Source: an uncultured Roseivirga sp.
GTDB lineage: Bacteria > Bacteroidota > Bacteroidia > Cytophagales > Cyclobacteriaceae
Direction of reading: 5' to 3'
Assembly: GCA_947493005.1 (NCBI GenBank)
Contig: CANLOY010000002.1
Location: 397,810-461,809, forward strand
Length of the DNA stretch: 64,000 bases
The notes beneath the pieces are model-generated. The model was not told the DNA's origin. It made no database searches and was given only the letters and a program-made list of their open reading frames with translations. The position numbers were made by a program, and so were the translations under genes. Positions 33,997-43,785 of the stretch are shown here, one piece after another (positions within the stretch are counted from its first letter, which is position 1; every line of letters starts with the position of its first letter).

Positions 33997-34113
33997 AAAG
34001 CATTACCACAGCAAAATTGTAGAATACATAGACTAATTTATTTTCTAAAAAATGATTGATAACTTCAACCTACATTTCACCTACAAGTCAACCTTTTAAT
34101 TCAGATCAAGAAA

Positions 34114-34695
34114 ATGAAACTGTTAATTTTCGGAGCATCAGGTTCTGGAACCACAACATTAGGCCAGGAGCTTGCGCAACAATTGAATTGGGTTCATTTG
34201 GATGCAGATGATTACTATTGGAAAAAAACAGACCCACCATTTCAAACCAAGGTTCCCCTGGAGGTTAGAAACTCAAAACTTACGGGAGATTTTGAGGATA
34301 ACGACCCTGTTATAATTAGTGGTTCACTAGTTAGCTGGGGACCGTATTGGGAGACTGTATTTGATATTGCCATTTTCTTATACCTTCCAAATCACATTAG
34401 AATGGCAAGGTTAAAAGAACGAGAGCATGAAAGGTATGGAGGGCTTGAGAACATGAGTCAGTCAGCAATTGAAGGTTCAAGAGCATTTCTGGATTGGGCA
34501 AATGAGTATGACAATGAGCAATTCAATGGACGTAGTCTTGCTCAACACAGGCTTTGGATGGAAAAACTTAGCTGTCCTATTATTAGTATTATGGGAGATA
34601 CCTCCACAGAAGAAAGGGTGAACAGGGTGATAGAAGCCGTTAAGCTATCTAAACAACCGCAAAAAACTATCCGAAAAAAGACATCAAAAAACTGA
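34114..34695 (+). CDS. P-loop kinase-like AAA protein
   Basis: The 193-residue protein has a Walker A GASGSGTTT at residues 7-15, DADDYYW in the position of a nucleotide-kinase acceptor Asp, and a lid region rich in Arg (LKEREHERYG). It resembles shikimate/adenylate-kinase-type small-molecule kinases often labelled AAA family ATPase. Its substrate is unknown. It stands alone. Confidence 0.8.
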   Translation: MKLLIFGASGSGTTTLGQELAQQLNWVHLDADDYYWKKTDPPFQTKVPLEVRNSKLTGDFEDNDPVIISGSLVSWGPYWETVFDIAIFLYLPNHIRMARLKEREHERYGGLENMSQSAIEGSRAFLDWANEYDNEQFNGRSLAQHRLWMEKLSCPIISIMGDTSTEERVNRVIEAVKLSKQPQKTIRKKTSKN

Positions 34696-34877
34696 TTGTC
34701 CCAAACTACAAAGGCAATCTTTTTTATCACATATTGAGTGACTCGTTAAACTGTCAATTACACTTCAACAGGCCAATTCTAATATTCAGGGCAGTAATTC
34801 TATGACTCAACCCTATAATAAATCAAGTCAAAGCCTTAGTCGTATAACCTAGATGGATCATTCTAAACCTATTGACA

Positions 34878-35096
34878 ATGAAACTTCTAATCTTCAAGAC
34901 AAATATTGAATCCGTTCTGAAACTAAAAAAGATAAATTCAATCTTTGCTTATGACCCTCAAATTTTAGATTGGTCCGTAGATACTGAAGATATTGACAAT
35001 GTATTAAGAGTTGAAGCCGAAGATCATTCCAATGAGTATGAGATAGTTAAAATGGTTGAAACTTGCGGGCTTCAGTGCGAAGCACTACCAGATTAA
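34878..35096 (+). CDS. Small HMA-fold-like protein without metal cysteines
   Basis: The 72-residue protein reads MKLLIFKTNIESVLKLKKIN near the start and has the beta-alpha-beta rhythm of heavy-metal-associated domains (RVEAEDHSNEYEIVKMVETC). The CxxC metal loop is absent. It may be a small ferredoxin-like fold with other function. The start at 34878 is preferred over an ATG two codons upstream, but both are possible. Confidence 0.55.
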   Translation: MKLLIFKTNIESVLKLKKINSIFAYDPQILDWSVDTEDIDNVLRVEAEDHSNEYEIVKMVETCGLQCEALPD

Positions 35097-35147
35097 GCTC
35101 TTCTAAACAGGCATATATCGTGAAATAGCCTCATATTTACCAGAGGT

Positions 35148-36005
35148 ATGACCAGGGACATCATAGAAATCAACAACTTCATTGTTCTAATTGAGCAGTC
35201 GAACAGTTCTAAAACATTTATTGAAAAGTGTGGTTTTAAAAGTAATGTCATTGGAATTGCCTTCTATGGTGCAGGAGAAGTAGAGCTCAACATTATTGAT
35301 GAAAATCAGAAAGAAACTTTTCAAAATACAAAAGGCACAGCGCTCTCATTCTTTGCTTCAGCAAACTCAACCTTTGAGCACACCATTACACCTAACAACC
35401 CCATGCAATCAATTTGCATTGTATCAACTATAGATAACTTCAAGAAACTCCCACTGCAAGAGCAAGAAGTATATAAGAAAGAACTTGGTCAATTGGTTAA
35501 CCCTCAGCAGAATATTGTAAAAGGACCTTCATTTGGCATGAATCATCACATGCAAAATGCTGTGAGTAAAATATTTGAGACAGAGTTCAAAGGAACTACC
35601 AGAATGATGTTCCTGCGCAGCCAGGTAACCGAATTACTAGCTCATTTTTTTGAAGAGTTATCGACTCCCAAATCTCACTCTATAGAGGATGAGGATATAC
35701 GAAAAGTTTATCAGGCTAAAGAAATCATATCAAAGAATATGACCAGACCACCTTCTCTAAACGAACTCTCGAAACTTATTGGCCTAAACAGCTATAAGCT
35801 TAAAAAGAACTTTAAAGAAGTGTTTGGTGTACCAGTTTTTAAACACCTTCAAAATGAAAGATTGATCAAAGCACATAGTATGCTTAAAGAAGAGAGAGTG
35901 AGTATACAAGAAGCTGCCTGGGAAGTTGGCTATGAAAGCTTAAGTTCCTTTTCCAATGCTTTCACCAAGAAATTTGGTTACAGACCAAGTCGGTTGAGTA
36001 AGTAA
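35148..36005 (+). CDS. AraC-family transcription regulator
   Basis: The 285-residue protein has a C-terminal AraC double HTH (about 185-283): LNELSKLIGLNSYKLKKNFK and VSIQEAAWEVGYESLSSFSN followed by AFTKKFGYRPSRL. The N-terminal 180 residues would bind a ligand. It precedes the DUF1772 and NmrA-like genes on the same strand and may control them. Confidence 0.9.
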   Translation: MTRDIIEINNFIVLIEQSNSSKTFIEKCGFKSNVIGIAFYGAGEVELNIIDENQKETFQNTKGTALSFFASANSTFEHTITPNNPMQSICIVSTIDNFKKLPLQEQEVYKKELGQLVNPQQNIVKGPSFGMNHHMQNAVSKIFETEFKGTTRMMFLRSQVTELLAHFFEELSTPKSHSIEDEDIRKVYQAKEIISKNMTRPPSLNELSKLIGLNSYKLKKNFKEVFGVPVFKHLQNERLIKAHSMLKEERVSIQEAAWEVGYESLSSFSNAFTKKFGYRPSRLSK

Positions 36006-36091
36006 TACTTCTTGAACAAATCTCAATCCTTATGAAACAAATAAAGTACTCACTTATATAAGAGTTTTGAGCTATCGAAAAGGATAGCAAT

Positions 36092-36583
36092 ATGAAACCG
36101 TATCTATTAAGTTCTACTATTTTCTTTACCGCACTTTCAGCAGGCCTTTTTTATTCCTGGTCTGTATCAGTTATTCCTGGTACAAAGAGAGTCAGCGACT
36201 CCGTATACATTGAAACCATGCAGGCCATTAACAAAGCGATTCTCAACCCTTGGTTCCTTATTATTTTTATAGGCCCAATAATTCTTCTCTTTATTAACTG
36301 TTTTGAATACTACCATCATAAACAAGTTTTTTATGTGGTACTCATAGCTAGCATCTTTTATACCCTGGGAACAGTTGGTGTTACTGCTTTTGGCAATGTC
36401 CCTCTGAACAATGCTCTGGATGCGATAAGTACCAACAAGCTGTCACTAAAAGAGCTTATTGAAATTCGTCATGAGTATGAGGTCAAATGGAACCAATTCC
36501 ATTTCATCAGGACAATTTTCTCTGTGACTTCCTTTGCATTGCTATTGTTGGCAATCAACCTTGCAAATAGCACCTCTCATTAA
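36092..36583 (+). CDS. DUF1772 (anthrone-oxygenase-like) membrane protein
   Basis: The 163-residue protein has four hydrophobic helices and the DUF1772 pattern (FTALSAGLFYSWSVSVIPGT, TAFGNVPLNNALD, ...VKWNQFHFIRTIFSVTSF). Family members include anthrone oxygenase homologues and many uncharacterised proteins. It ends 31 bp before the NmrA-like gene, so the two are probably one operon. Confidence 0.88.
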   Translation: MKPYLLSSTIFFTALSAGLFYSWSVSVIPGTKRVSDSVYIETMQAINKAILNPWFLIIFIGPIILLFINCFEYYHHKQVFYVVLIASIFYTLGTVGVTAFGNVPLNNALDAISTNKLSLKELIEIRHEYEVKWNQFHFIRTIFSVTSFALLLLAINLANSTSH

Positions 36584-36614
36584 AAGCATTTAACAACTCA
36601 AAATCAAACATTTT

Positions 36615-37442
36615 ATGAAACAAGAAAAAATCCTCGTTATAGGAGGAACAGGAAAAACGGGTCGAAAAGTAGCCAAAAAACTCAATTCACTTGGACACTC
36701 CGTAAGGATCGGTTCTAGAAACTCCAGTCCTTCATTTGACTGGGAGAAGCCTGAAACATGGAAGGATCCAATTGAAGGCATGGACAAAATTTACATCACA
36801 TTTCAACCTGACCTGGCCGTTCCCGGAGCACAAAAAGCCATTAAAGGTTTAATAGAAGAAGCTTCCAGAGCAAATATTCAAAAGCTTGTGCTTCTATCTG
36901 GTAGAGGTGAATCAGAAGCGGAACTTTGCGAACAGCTAGTAGTCGATTCAGGAATTGCCTATACCATAGTCAGAGCCGATTGGTTCAACCAAAATTTTAG
37001 CGAAGGTCTTTTTACAGAAGCCATCAAGGTAGGAAAAGTAGCTGTTCCAAAGGCCAATGTCCCCATTCCCTTCGTTGACACAGATGATATTGCTGATGTA
37101 GCAGTAACTTCTTTACTTAACAACACTCATGATGGAAAAACCTATAAACTCACAGGTCCTGATTTGTGGACTTTTGAAGATTGCATTGCTACAATTGAAA
37201 AGTCTTTGAACAGAAATATTGAATTCACTGCTGTGAGTATAGATGAATACACAGAAATGCTAAAAGCGATTAATATACCTGATGACTTTGTCTGGCTAGT
37301 AAACTATCTCTTCATTAATGTACTTGATGGTAGAAATTCAAACACTACCGATACAATTGAAAAGATTCTTGGCAGGCCTGCTAAGAATTTCAAAGAATTT
37401 GCGAAAGAAGCGGCTTTAGCTGGGGTTTGGAATAAATTATAA
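36615..37442 (+). CDS. NmrA-like NAD(P)-binding protein
   Basis: The 275-residue atypical SDR has the Rossmann motif VIGGTGKTGRKVAKKL, an Arg-rich cofactor loop (RIGSRNSS), LLSGRGESEAE, and a C-terminal substrate part (YKLTGPDLWTFEDC). The family includes quinone reductases and redox sensors. Adjacent AraC and DUF1772 genes suggest a small redox or detoxification unit. Confidence 0.9.
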   Translation: MKQEKILVIGGTGKTGRKVAKKLNSLGHSVRIGSRNSSPSFDWEKPETWKDPIEGMDKIYITFQPDLAVPGAQKAIKGLIEEASRANIQKLVLLSGRGESEAELCEQLVVDSGIAYTIVRADWFNQNFSEGLFTEAIKVGKVAVPKANVPIPFVDTDDIADVAVTSLLNNTHDGKTYKLTGPDLWTFEDCIATIEKSLNRNIEFTAVSIDEYTEMLKAINIPDDFVWLVNYLFINVLDGRNSNTTDTIEKILGRPAKNFKEFAKEAALAGVWNKL

Positions 37443-37473
37443 TAAGTATAAACAAGAGTTGCTTTCGAAAAGT

Positions 37474-38106
37474 TTAGAGCAACTCTATCCTATTTCTATA
37501 AAGCTCGATTTTGTCTTCTCTTTCCAACTTTTTTAAGAGACGTGATATAACCACTCTGGAACTATTCAACTCCCGTGCTATTTGCTCATGTGTTTTATGA
37601 ATAATATATGAACCCGAACTTTGTTTCTTATCGAGCAGGAATTTCATTAGTCGCTCGTCCATATTCATAAATGCAATACTATCTATAGTATCAAGCATTT
37701 CGTCAAAACGGCTTTGATAAGAATCAATGATGAACTTTCTAAAGGAAAAATACCTTCCCATCCATTCATCAATATAGGTCATGGGTACTACCCAAAGCTG
37801 ACAGTCATCTTCAGAAACAGCTTTGAATTGACTCAGTTGAGTTCCCAAGCAACAAGAAATAGACATAGCACATGCATCTCCTCCTTCCAGATAGTAGAGA
37901 AAAATCTCGTTACCCAAATCATCTTCTCTCATTATTCTGAGATTTCCAGAAAGCACAAATGGCATACCTATAGCCTTCTCTCCAGGGCTTATTAACAATT
38001 CATCGGCTTTTAAATTTACAATCTTGCCCACGTTAACTATCTCATCAATCAAACCCGAAACAAACCCGAGTTGAGCAAATTGTACTTTTAAGCTTTCTTT
38101 GTCCAT
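37474..38106 (-). CDS. Crp/Fnr-family regulator with cysteine cluster in the ligand pocket
   Basis: The 210-residue protein has an N-terminal cyclic-nucleotide-binding fold (about 25-115) and a C-terminal winged helix (KTHEQIARELNSSRVVISRL). In the segment where cAMP binders carry the phosphate cassette it reads GGDACAMSISCCLG, with three cysteines; the Arg/Ser of true cAMP sites are lacking. Similar Cys-containing Crp proteins often accompany YeeE/rhodanese clusters in Bacteroidota. It is a candidate sensor of persulfide or redox and a candidate binder of the GTAAC-N4-GTTAC sites. That link is inference. Confidence 0.88.
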   Translation of the reverse strand: MDKESLKVQFAQLGFVSGLIDEIVNVGKIVNLKADELLISPGEKAIGMPFVLSGNLRIMREDDLGNEIFLYYLEGGDACAMSISCCLGTQLSQFKAVSEDDCQLWVVPMTYIDEWMGRYFSFRKFIIDSYQSRFDEMLDTIDSIAFMNMDERLMKFLLDKKQSSGSYIIHKTHEQIARELNSSRVVISRLLKKLEREDKIELYRNRIELL

Positions 38107-38117
38107 TCAGAATAGTG

Positions 38118-38144
38118 ATAAAAAAAGCAGCTCTAGGCTGCTTT
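38118..38144 (-). terminator. Intrinsic terminator of the ferritin gene
   Basis: For leftward transcription AAAGCAGC (paired arms 38124-38131 and 38137-38144) forms an 8-bp stem with a 5-nt loop followed by a T-run (A-run on the plus strand). Confidence 0.75.
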
Positions 38145-38146
38145 CA

Positions 38147-38692
38147 TTAAACATTATTTTCTTCAGGTGACTGCTGTATCAAATTCAGAATTTCTTTATC
38201 TATGGTCCAAAGTCCTACACCATCCTCTCCGATCAGATCAAATAGTTCAACCGCTCTTCTGGCTAAGGTCTCTTCTTCTCTTTGTTCTTCAACAAACCAA
38301 TTCAGAAAGTTCATAGTGGTAAAATCCTTGATCTCATAGCAGTGGTTAACAATTTCGTTGATAGAGTTGGTCACGGCAATCTCATGATCTAGAATTGTTT
38401 CAAAAACCTCTCTAAGTGAATTGTAATGGTGTTTGATATTAGTAATCTCTGGTTGGATGGAATGACCTCCAGCTTCATTTACATAATGAAATATCTTGAG
38501 CATATGAGCTCTTTCTTCATCAGAATGCAGGTAAAGAAATTTAGCTGAGTTCTCATAACCTGTCATCTCGCACCATGAAGCCATAGATAGATAGGAGGCC
38601 GAAGAAGAGCCTTCCATCATAATCTGGCGATTGAGTAATTTCTCTGTTTCTATAGTTAAAGAGCGCTTTGCTGTTACTTGTTGTCTTTCCAT
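38147..38692 (-). CDS. ftnA: Ferritin
   Basis: The 181-residue protein is a four-helix ferritin. Ferroxidase-type residues are visible in LNRQIMMEGSSSASYLSMAS, the E-E-x-x-H of HSDEERAHM and WFVEEQREEE. No heme Met typical of bacterioferritin is evident. It stores iron as ferrihydrite in the cytoplasm. A single gene ahead of its own terminator. Confidence 0.93.
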   Translation of the reverse strand: MERQQVTAKRSLTIETEKLLNRQIMMEGSSSASYLSMASWCEMTGYENSAKFLYLHSDEERAHMLKIFHYVNEAGGHSIQPEITNIKHHYNSLREVFETILDHEIAVTNSINEIVNHCYEIKDFTTMNFLNWFVEEQREEETLARRAVELFDLIGEDGVGLWTIDKEILNLIQQSPEENNV

Positions 38693-38783
38693 TTCCTGAA
38701 TAGTATTTATTAATGGCTAAAGTTAACGATAATCGAATTAGCACAAGAGACCATCTCTTCTTTTTCAATAATTCAAAATGATT

Positions 38784-40253
38784 CTAAAAATTCAGATATG
38801 GGATACCTGCTGACCAATATAAATTTACTTTAGCCTTTTCCATATCGGACATTAGCTTCATTAATTTAACTTGTGTCTCTAATAACTTATCTTGTTGAAA
38901 ATTTATCTTGAAGAGATCACTTTCTCCATTTTGCAGATTAAATAGTTCTGCATTTAATAGTGCTTTATAGTTATTTACTGCATTCTGCATTTGCTCTAAC
39001 ATATCATTAGTGGTACCCAATTCAAAAAACCAGGCTTGAATTCGGTTTACTACCTCTCGTTCCAATCGACTCAACTCATACTTCGTCTGTTCAATCTTTA
39101 TTCTGGTTTGCTTCAATTTTGACCTTTCCTTTCGTAAAAAAAGAGGAAATTCAAATGATACTCCAAACTTATAATTGTTTCTAAGCTGAACGTCTATAAA
39201 ATCCCCACTACCATTAATTGGAGCATTAATCAGGTTATAGTTTAAATCCAATCTGGGCTTCAGGTTTTCTTTTGCCAATCTCTCATCGATACCGAGCTGA
39301 TCAAGTTTTAGGTTTGTCTTTTCTAAATCGGGGTGTTCTTTCAAAGCCAGATTCAACAGGTTTTGTAAATCACTTTCGGACAAAATTGTTTGATCAACGC
39401 TCGATAATTCTGGCAATAAATTGTCTTTCAATTCTAATGGTTCTTCATTCTCTCCCCATAAATAGTTAGACAAGGCAATACTTGCTAATCTAAATTCCAT
39501 AAGGGCTGACTGCCGTTCTACCTGTCTGTTTTGCAGGGTAATTGTGGCCTGTATAGTATCCATTGCCGCTACCTCTCCGTACTGAAAATCGACCTTTACA
39601 CGTCTGTAGATTTCTTGCGAAATGTTCAGGCTCTCTTCAATCAATCTGAAATTATAAAATGCGAAGTACCAACTCCAGTAATCTTTGGCGGCCGAGAGTA
39701 GTACCTTATTAATCATCTTCACTCGTTCAGCATTGGTTATTTGCCCAAATATCTCTGCTTGCTTAACCGCTGCCCTTCTTTGGTCAATGATTAAACCCCT
39801 GCCGATAGGTAAGCTCAAACCTGCTGTTACCTGCCTGAAGTTATCAGCTGCGGGTATTGAACTCTGAGGGTTTAGAAATACCCCCCGGTTTCTGTCAATA
39901 CTGATTTTGGGATCAATGGGAAACCATGTAGGTACCTTTAAAGTAGTATTAAAAATGTCGTAATATTCTTTATTATCAAAGTTTTTTACATCCCAGCTAA
40001 CCTCTAGCTTAGGATCAAAAGTTCCTTTGGCCAGCCTTACTTCTTGCTTTGCATTTTCTGGAAGCAAGTCTGCCTGCTTTATCACCGGATGGTTTTTTAC
40101 TACAATTTCTATAAACGACCTCAGGCTCATTCTCAAGGTTGAATCAGAGTTTTCTACTTCAAGAATCTGTTCTAAAGACTTCACTTTAATCTCCTGAGCA
40201 CATACTGAACCCATTGTAAGAAGACTGAGCAAGCAGATAAGTATTCTCTTCAT
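38784..40253 (-). CDS. TolC-family outer-membrane efflux protein
   Basis: I start at 40253 (signal MKRILICLLSLLTMGSVCAQ), 4 bp after the HlyD-type gene stop. The 489 residues carry two OEP-type helical repeats with long coiled coils (VVNRIQAWFFELGTTNDMLE, FKINFQQDKLLETQVKLMKL). It forms the outer-membrane channel of the tripartite exporter encoded by the operon. Confidence 0.9.
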   Translation of the reverse strand: MKRILICLLSLLTMGSVCAQEIKVKSLEQILEVENSDSTLRMSLRSFIEIVVKNHPVIKQADLLPENAKQEVRLAKGTFDPKLEVSWDVKNFDNKEYYDIFNTTLKVPTWFPIDPKISIDRNRGVFLNPQSSIPAADNFRQVTAGLSLPIGRGLIIDQRRAAVKQAEIFGQITNAERVKMINKVLLSAAKDYWSWYFAFYNFRLIEESLNISQEIYRRVKVDFQYGEVAAMDTIQATITLQNRQVERQSALMEFRLASIALSNYLWGENEEPLELKDNLLPELSSVDQTILSESDLQNLLNLALKEHPDLEKTNLKLDQLGIDERLAKENLKPRLDLNYNLINAPINGSGDFIDVQLRNNYKFGVSFEFPLFLRKERSKLKQTRIKIEQTKYELSRLEREVVNRIQAWFFELGTTNDMLEQMQNAVNNYKALLNAELFNLQNGESDLFKINFQQDKLLETQVKLMKLMSDMEKAKVNLYWSAGIPYLNF

Positions 40254-40257
40254 ACTC

Positions 40258-41607
40258 CTACCCTTTTTTTGCTTTTGCATCCACATCTACAGGGGCTTGA
40301 TACAAACTTGGTGGAAACCCATTCAGTTGCCTCCATATCTCGTACCACACCGACACATTATCCAGCATTACCCAACCTTTGGTTCCTGAACCAACTCTTA
40401 GCAGGTCTGGCCAGGGCTCATCTTCCTGATCCTGAGTGACGAGAATACGATATTCACCAGCCCTGCTACTGACACGATCAATAACTCGTACTACTCCACC
40501 AAAAGTGCCTACAGAAACGTTTGGCCACCCAGAGAACTGGAGTGCCGGCCATCCATCAAACTGAATTCTGACTTTGCGCCCCTGTTGAATCAGTGGCACA
40601 TCCATTGCCTTTACATACATTTCAACTGCTAACTCAGGGGTTTCAGGCATTATTTGCGCCACAGATTCTCCTTCCTTTATGGTTTCTCCAATACCAGCTT
40701 TTAATGTCTTTACTATATAGCCATCTTGTGGAGCAATCAATTGATACTGCTCGTTTCGTATACTCAAGTTCACATACTCATTCTCTAGTTTCGCAAGACT
40801 TCCTTCACCATCGTAAATCTCAGACATAGTACTATTGACCTCAGATTCTGCCTTACTTATTTTATCTTGATATTCAGCTTTTATAGCACTAACAGACACT
40901 TTCACATTGACCAACTCTGTTCGGCTTTCATAGAATTTATTCTCGGTACTTATCTGCTTCATTTTAGAAGACTGATATTTCGATTCAATCTCTTGAAGTT
41001 TCGTTAAGGCAATATTGCCAGCCTCATACAGCTTTTTATTTCTTTCATAAATATTCTTTTGATTCTCTAACCGAACCTTCTCTGCCTCATAATCAACACT
41101 GTCACTAACCAGTTTATATTGAGCCTGTATAATCTTATTCTCTGTTTGTTCCTGTTTAGCCATTAATAGTTCCTTCAAGGCTTCTATCTGGTCTTGTAGT
41201 GCTTGAATCTTTTCTTTCTTTGAATTAATGCTAGACTTTTTTGCCTCAATTTGATCTTGCATTCTTCTGAGCAAAGCTGGGTCAAAATACTTGTCTTTAA
41301 TTTCAGATAACGTGAGAATTGTATCGCCACGATTTACAAACTGTCCCTCGATTACTTTCCAGCTTTCAATACGTCCTGCTATGGCTGTTTCAATAGATTG
41401 TGGTCTTTGTTCAGGCGCAAAGGCAGTAACTTTACCCTTACCCCTGATATTCTGTTGCCAAGGCAAAAACAGAAGAATTAGGAAAAGAAAAGTCACTGAT
41501 AAGAGCACCTTTGCCAGAATCTTTCCAGCCTTCGGACTACCCAAAGTTTTAAAAAGAATGCTCTCCTGCTCTCTAACTTGTTGATTACGATTAGATAAGT
41601 TTAGCAT
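40258..41607 (-). CDS. HlyD-family periplasmic adaptor
   Basis: The 449-residue protein has a cytoplasmic start, one N-terminal membrane helix (VLLSVTFLFLILLFLPW), a biotinyl-lipoyl half (GRIESWKVIEGQFVNRGDTI), a very long coiled coil (about 110-270) and the second lipoyl half with QLIAPQDGYIVKTLKAGIGE. It links the inner-membrane ABC protein to TolC. Gene order ABC-HlyD-TolC with 3-4 bp gaps indicates one operon. Confidence 0.93.
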   Translation of the reverse strand: MLNLSNRNQQVREQESILFKTLGSPKAGKILAKVLLSVTFLFLILLFLPWQQNIRGKGKVTAFAPEQRPQSIETAIAGRIESWKVIEGQFVNRGDTILTLSEIKDKYFDPALLRRMQDQIEAKKSSINSKKEKIQALQDQIEALKELLMAKQEQTENKIIQAQYKLVSDSVDYEAEKVRLENQKNIYERNKKLYEAGNIALTKLQEIESKYQSSKMKQISTENKFYESRTELVNVKVSVSAIKAEYQDKISKAESEVNSTMSEIYDGEGSLAKLENEYVNLSIRNEQYQLIAPQDGYIVKTLKAGIGETIKEGESVAQIMPETPELAVEMYVKAMDVPLIQQGRKVRIQFDGWPALQFSGWPNVSVGTFGGVVRVIDRVSSRAGEYRILVTQDQEDEPWPDLLRVGSGTKGWVMLDNVSVWYEIWRQLNGFPPSLYQAPVDVDAKAKKG

Positions 41608-41610
41608 GAC

Positions 41611-43785
41611 TCAGACTTTAATAATTTGATTTAAATGACCTTTAGTCAACAACTCTCCATAGGTACCTTGAACTTTTATAGTACCATCTTCCATTATAAT
41701 GGTTCGTCCACAGGCTTCCATAACCAAAGGGTCATTAGAAACAGCGACCAATGTGCATTCTTTCATCTCCGTTACCAGTTTGATGAGGTTTTCTTTTTCA
41801 GACTTCTGAAACGAAGCGAAAAAGTCATTTAGAATCATTAACCTTGGTTTTTTCGCTAAGCACCGCGCTAAAATCAGTTTATGGACAAATGAACTGGAAA
41901 ACCCTTTACCACCACTTAATACGCTAGTATTCAGACCTTTTGGCAACATGTTAATTTTATCATCAAGACCAACTTTCCGAATTGCATCAACCGCATCGGT
42001 AGTAGATACTTGTGGCTTACCTACCAGAATATTATCTAACAAGGTTCCTTCAAAAATGTCTTCTTGAGACACATTCTTAGCTACTTTGTCTCTAAGATTA
42101 GTCAAGTCAAGATCTCGAAGGCTGTAATCGTTTATGGTAATAGCACCTTCATAGCCTTGATTAATACCAGATAAGGTATTCGTAAGGGTAGTCTTGCCAG
42201 AGTCATTCCCCCCGGATATACAAATCTTTTCCCCGCTCTTTAAATCAAGTTGTATTCCATGAATAGCAGGCTTCCTGTCTCCCGGATATGAATAATTCAC
42301 ATCTTTCATATTCACCGAAAAACCTTTTGCAAGTTGTGACCTACTTAGATCTACACCCTCAGTTTTTTCCAAAGGGAGGTCTGTTACCTGACTGATTTTA
42401 TCTACAGCAGTAAGCATATCGTAAACCACATCCATGTAGGTAATTATCTTTTCTACCGAATTAAGAATAAGAATGATTATAACTTCAGAGGCTACAAACT
42501 GTCCAAGTGTTATTTGTCGGTCAATCACCAATGAGGTTCCTATTATTAAAAGTCCACCGGTAATAACTGCTTTAAACAGAACAATGTAGATATACTGACT
42601 CATAAGCACCTTGAAGTGCGCTTTTCTATTAATCAGATAATTGTTCACATTGTATTCTGTTTTCCTAATTGGCAAAGCCGTATTACCTGATATCTTGAAA
42701 GAATTTAAGGCTCTGGCAATCTCCTCCAACCAGTAAACTACCTTATACTTGTATTGTGATTCCCGAATAGAAGATTGAAGTCCTTTGGGGCCTGTCAATC
42801 TAAATATAAGGATGAGGGTGAGTACAAGAGTTAGCCCAAAGAAGACAAAAAACGGATGGTAAAATGAAAGTAATAACAGCCCAAAAAGAATCTGTATGAT
42901 TCCAGACATTAAGTCTCCTAGTAGCTTTGGTAGGCCTTTTTGTATAGTTAAAACATCAAAAAACCTATTAATCAACTCAGGAGCATGAAGGTTGCTAAGA
43001 GACTCGATTTTCATTCGTGGTATTCTGAAAGTAAATTCCAAAGCAGCCTTTGTAAAAATCCTTCTTTGCAAATACTCAACAATAGTGATTTGCATCACCT
43101 GAAGCCCTCCAGCAGCCAATACCCCAAGTAATACCAAGCCTATTAATAGGTAAATGGAGCTAAACACCACTCCCCCCGAAACCAATTCTACCGTAGCCTG
43201 TATACCCAATGGTAGGGTCAGGGATACTATACCAACAAAAGCAGCATAGATAAAAACGTAAACGATATCACGCTTTTCACTGCTCAGCAGCCTAAAAAGT
43301 CTTTTTACAGGTGAAAGTTGCGATGTCTCCTCATCTCCGGACTGTTCCGAAACCAGACTCTTATAACTAAAAGCACCAAGGGTCAGAATTTCTCCATTCG
43401 TATCAAGGATAAACTTATCAGAAACATCATCCAGTTTAATTGGCACTGTTTCTCCGGCTTCTACCTGAACTGCTTCAACACGGCCTTTTCTAATTCCCTT
43501 AATGATTATCGGAGCAAAACCAGATTCAGTTTGGAGAAACAGTACAAGAGGTATTTCTATTTCTTTGAGAAAACTCTTCAGGTTGTTTTTGTCCAATGAC
43601 TGATCGAGTAAAACAATTCGAGCGCCATTGGCAACTTCCACTAGATCTCGTTTAAACTCAAACACCTCATCGATTGCATACTCTCTTGAATTACTCATTG
43701 AATCATTATAGAATGAACTGTCAAGATCTGCTCCAAGAACTAATGCAACTTCCTTAAGAGTGTTTGTCAGATGTTGATTAGTCAT
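41611..43785 (-). CDS. Type I secretion-type ABC transporter with degenerate ATPase motifs
   Basis: The 724-residue protein has an N-terminal roughly 150-residue domain in the place of a C39 peptidase but no Cys-His pair. A six-helix membrane domain follows (about 165-450), then an ATPase domain. Walker A is GGNDSGKTT. The signature reads LSGGKGF instead of LSGGQ. Walker B reads RLMILNDFF where LLLLDEP is usual (Asp to Asn, Glu to Asp). The switch His is Asn in VAVSNDP. ATP turnover may be altered. It overlaps the tetR stop by 4 bp and is co-transcribed with HlyD and TolC genes. Substrate unknown. Confidence 0.88.
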   Translation of the reverse strand: MTNQHLTNTLKEVALVLGADLDSSFYNDSMSNSREYAIDEVFEFKRDLVEVANGARIVLLDQSLDKNNLKSFLKEIEIPLVLFLQTESGFAPIIIKGIRKGRVEAVQVEAGETVPIKLDDVSDKFILDTNGEILTLGAFSYKSLVSEQSGDEETSQLSPVKRLFRLLSSEKRDIVYVFIYAAFVGIVSLTLPLGIQATVELVSGGVVFSSIYLLIGLVLLGVLAAGGLQVMQITIVEYLQRRIFTKAALEFTFRIPRMKIESLSNLHAPELINRFFDVLTIQKGLPKLLGDLMSGIIQILFGLLLLSFYHPFFVFFGLTLVLTLILIFRLTGPKGLQSSIRESQYKYKVVYWLEEIARALNSFKISGNTALPIRKTEYNVNNYLINRKAHFKVLMSQYIYIVLFKAVITGGLLIIGTSLVIDRQITLGQFVASEVIIILILNSVEKIITYMDVVYDMLTAVDKISQVTDLPLEKTEGVDLSRSQLAKGFSVNMKDVNYSYPGDRKPAIHGIQLDLKSGEKICISGGNDSGKTTLTNTLSGINQGYEGAITINDYSLRDLDLTNLRDKVAKNVSQEDIFEGTLLDNILVGKPQVSTTDAVDAIRKVGLDDKINMLPKGLNTSVLSGGKGFSSSFVHKLILARCLAKKPRLMILNDFFASFQKSEKENLIKLVTEMKECTLVAVSNDPLVMEACGRTIIMEDGTIKVQGTYGELLTKGHLNQIIKV

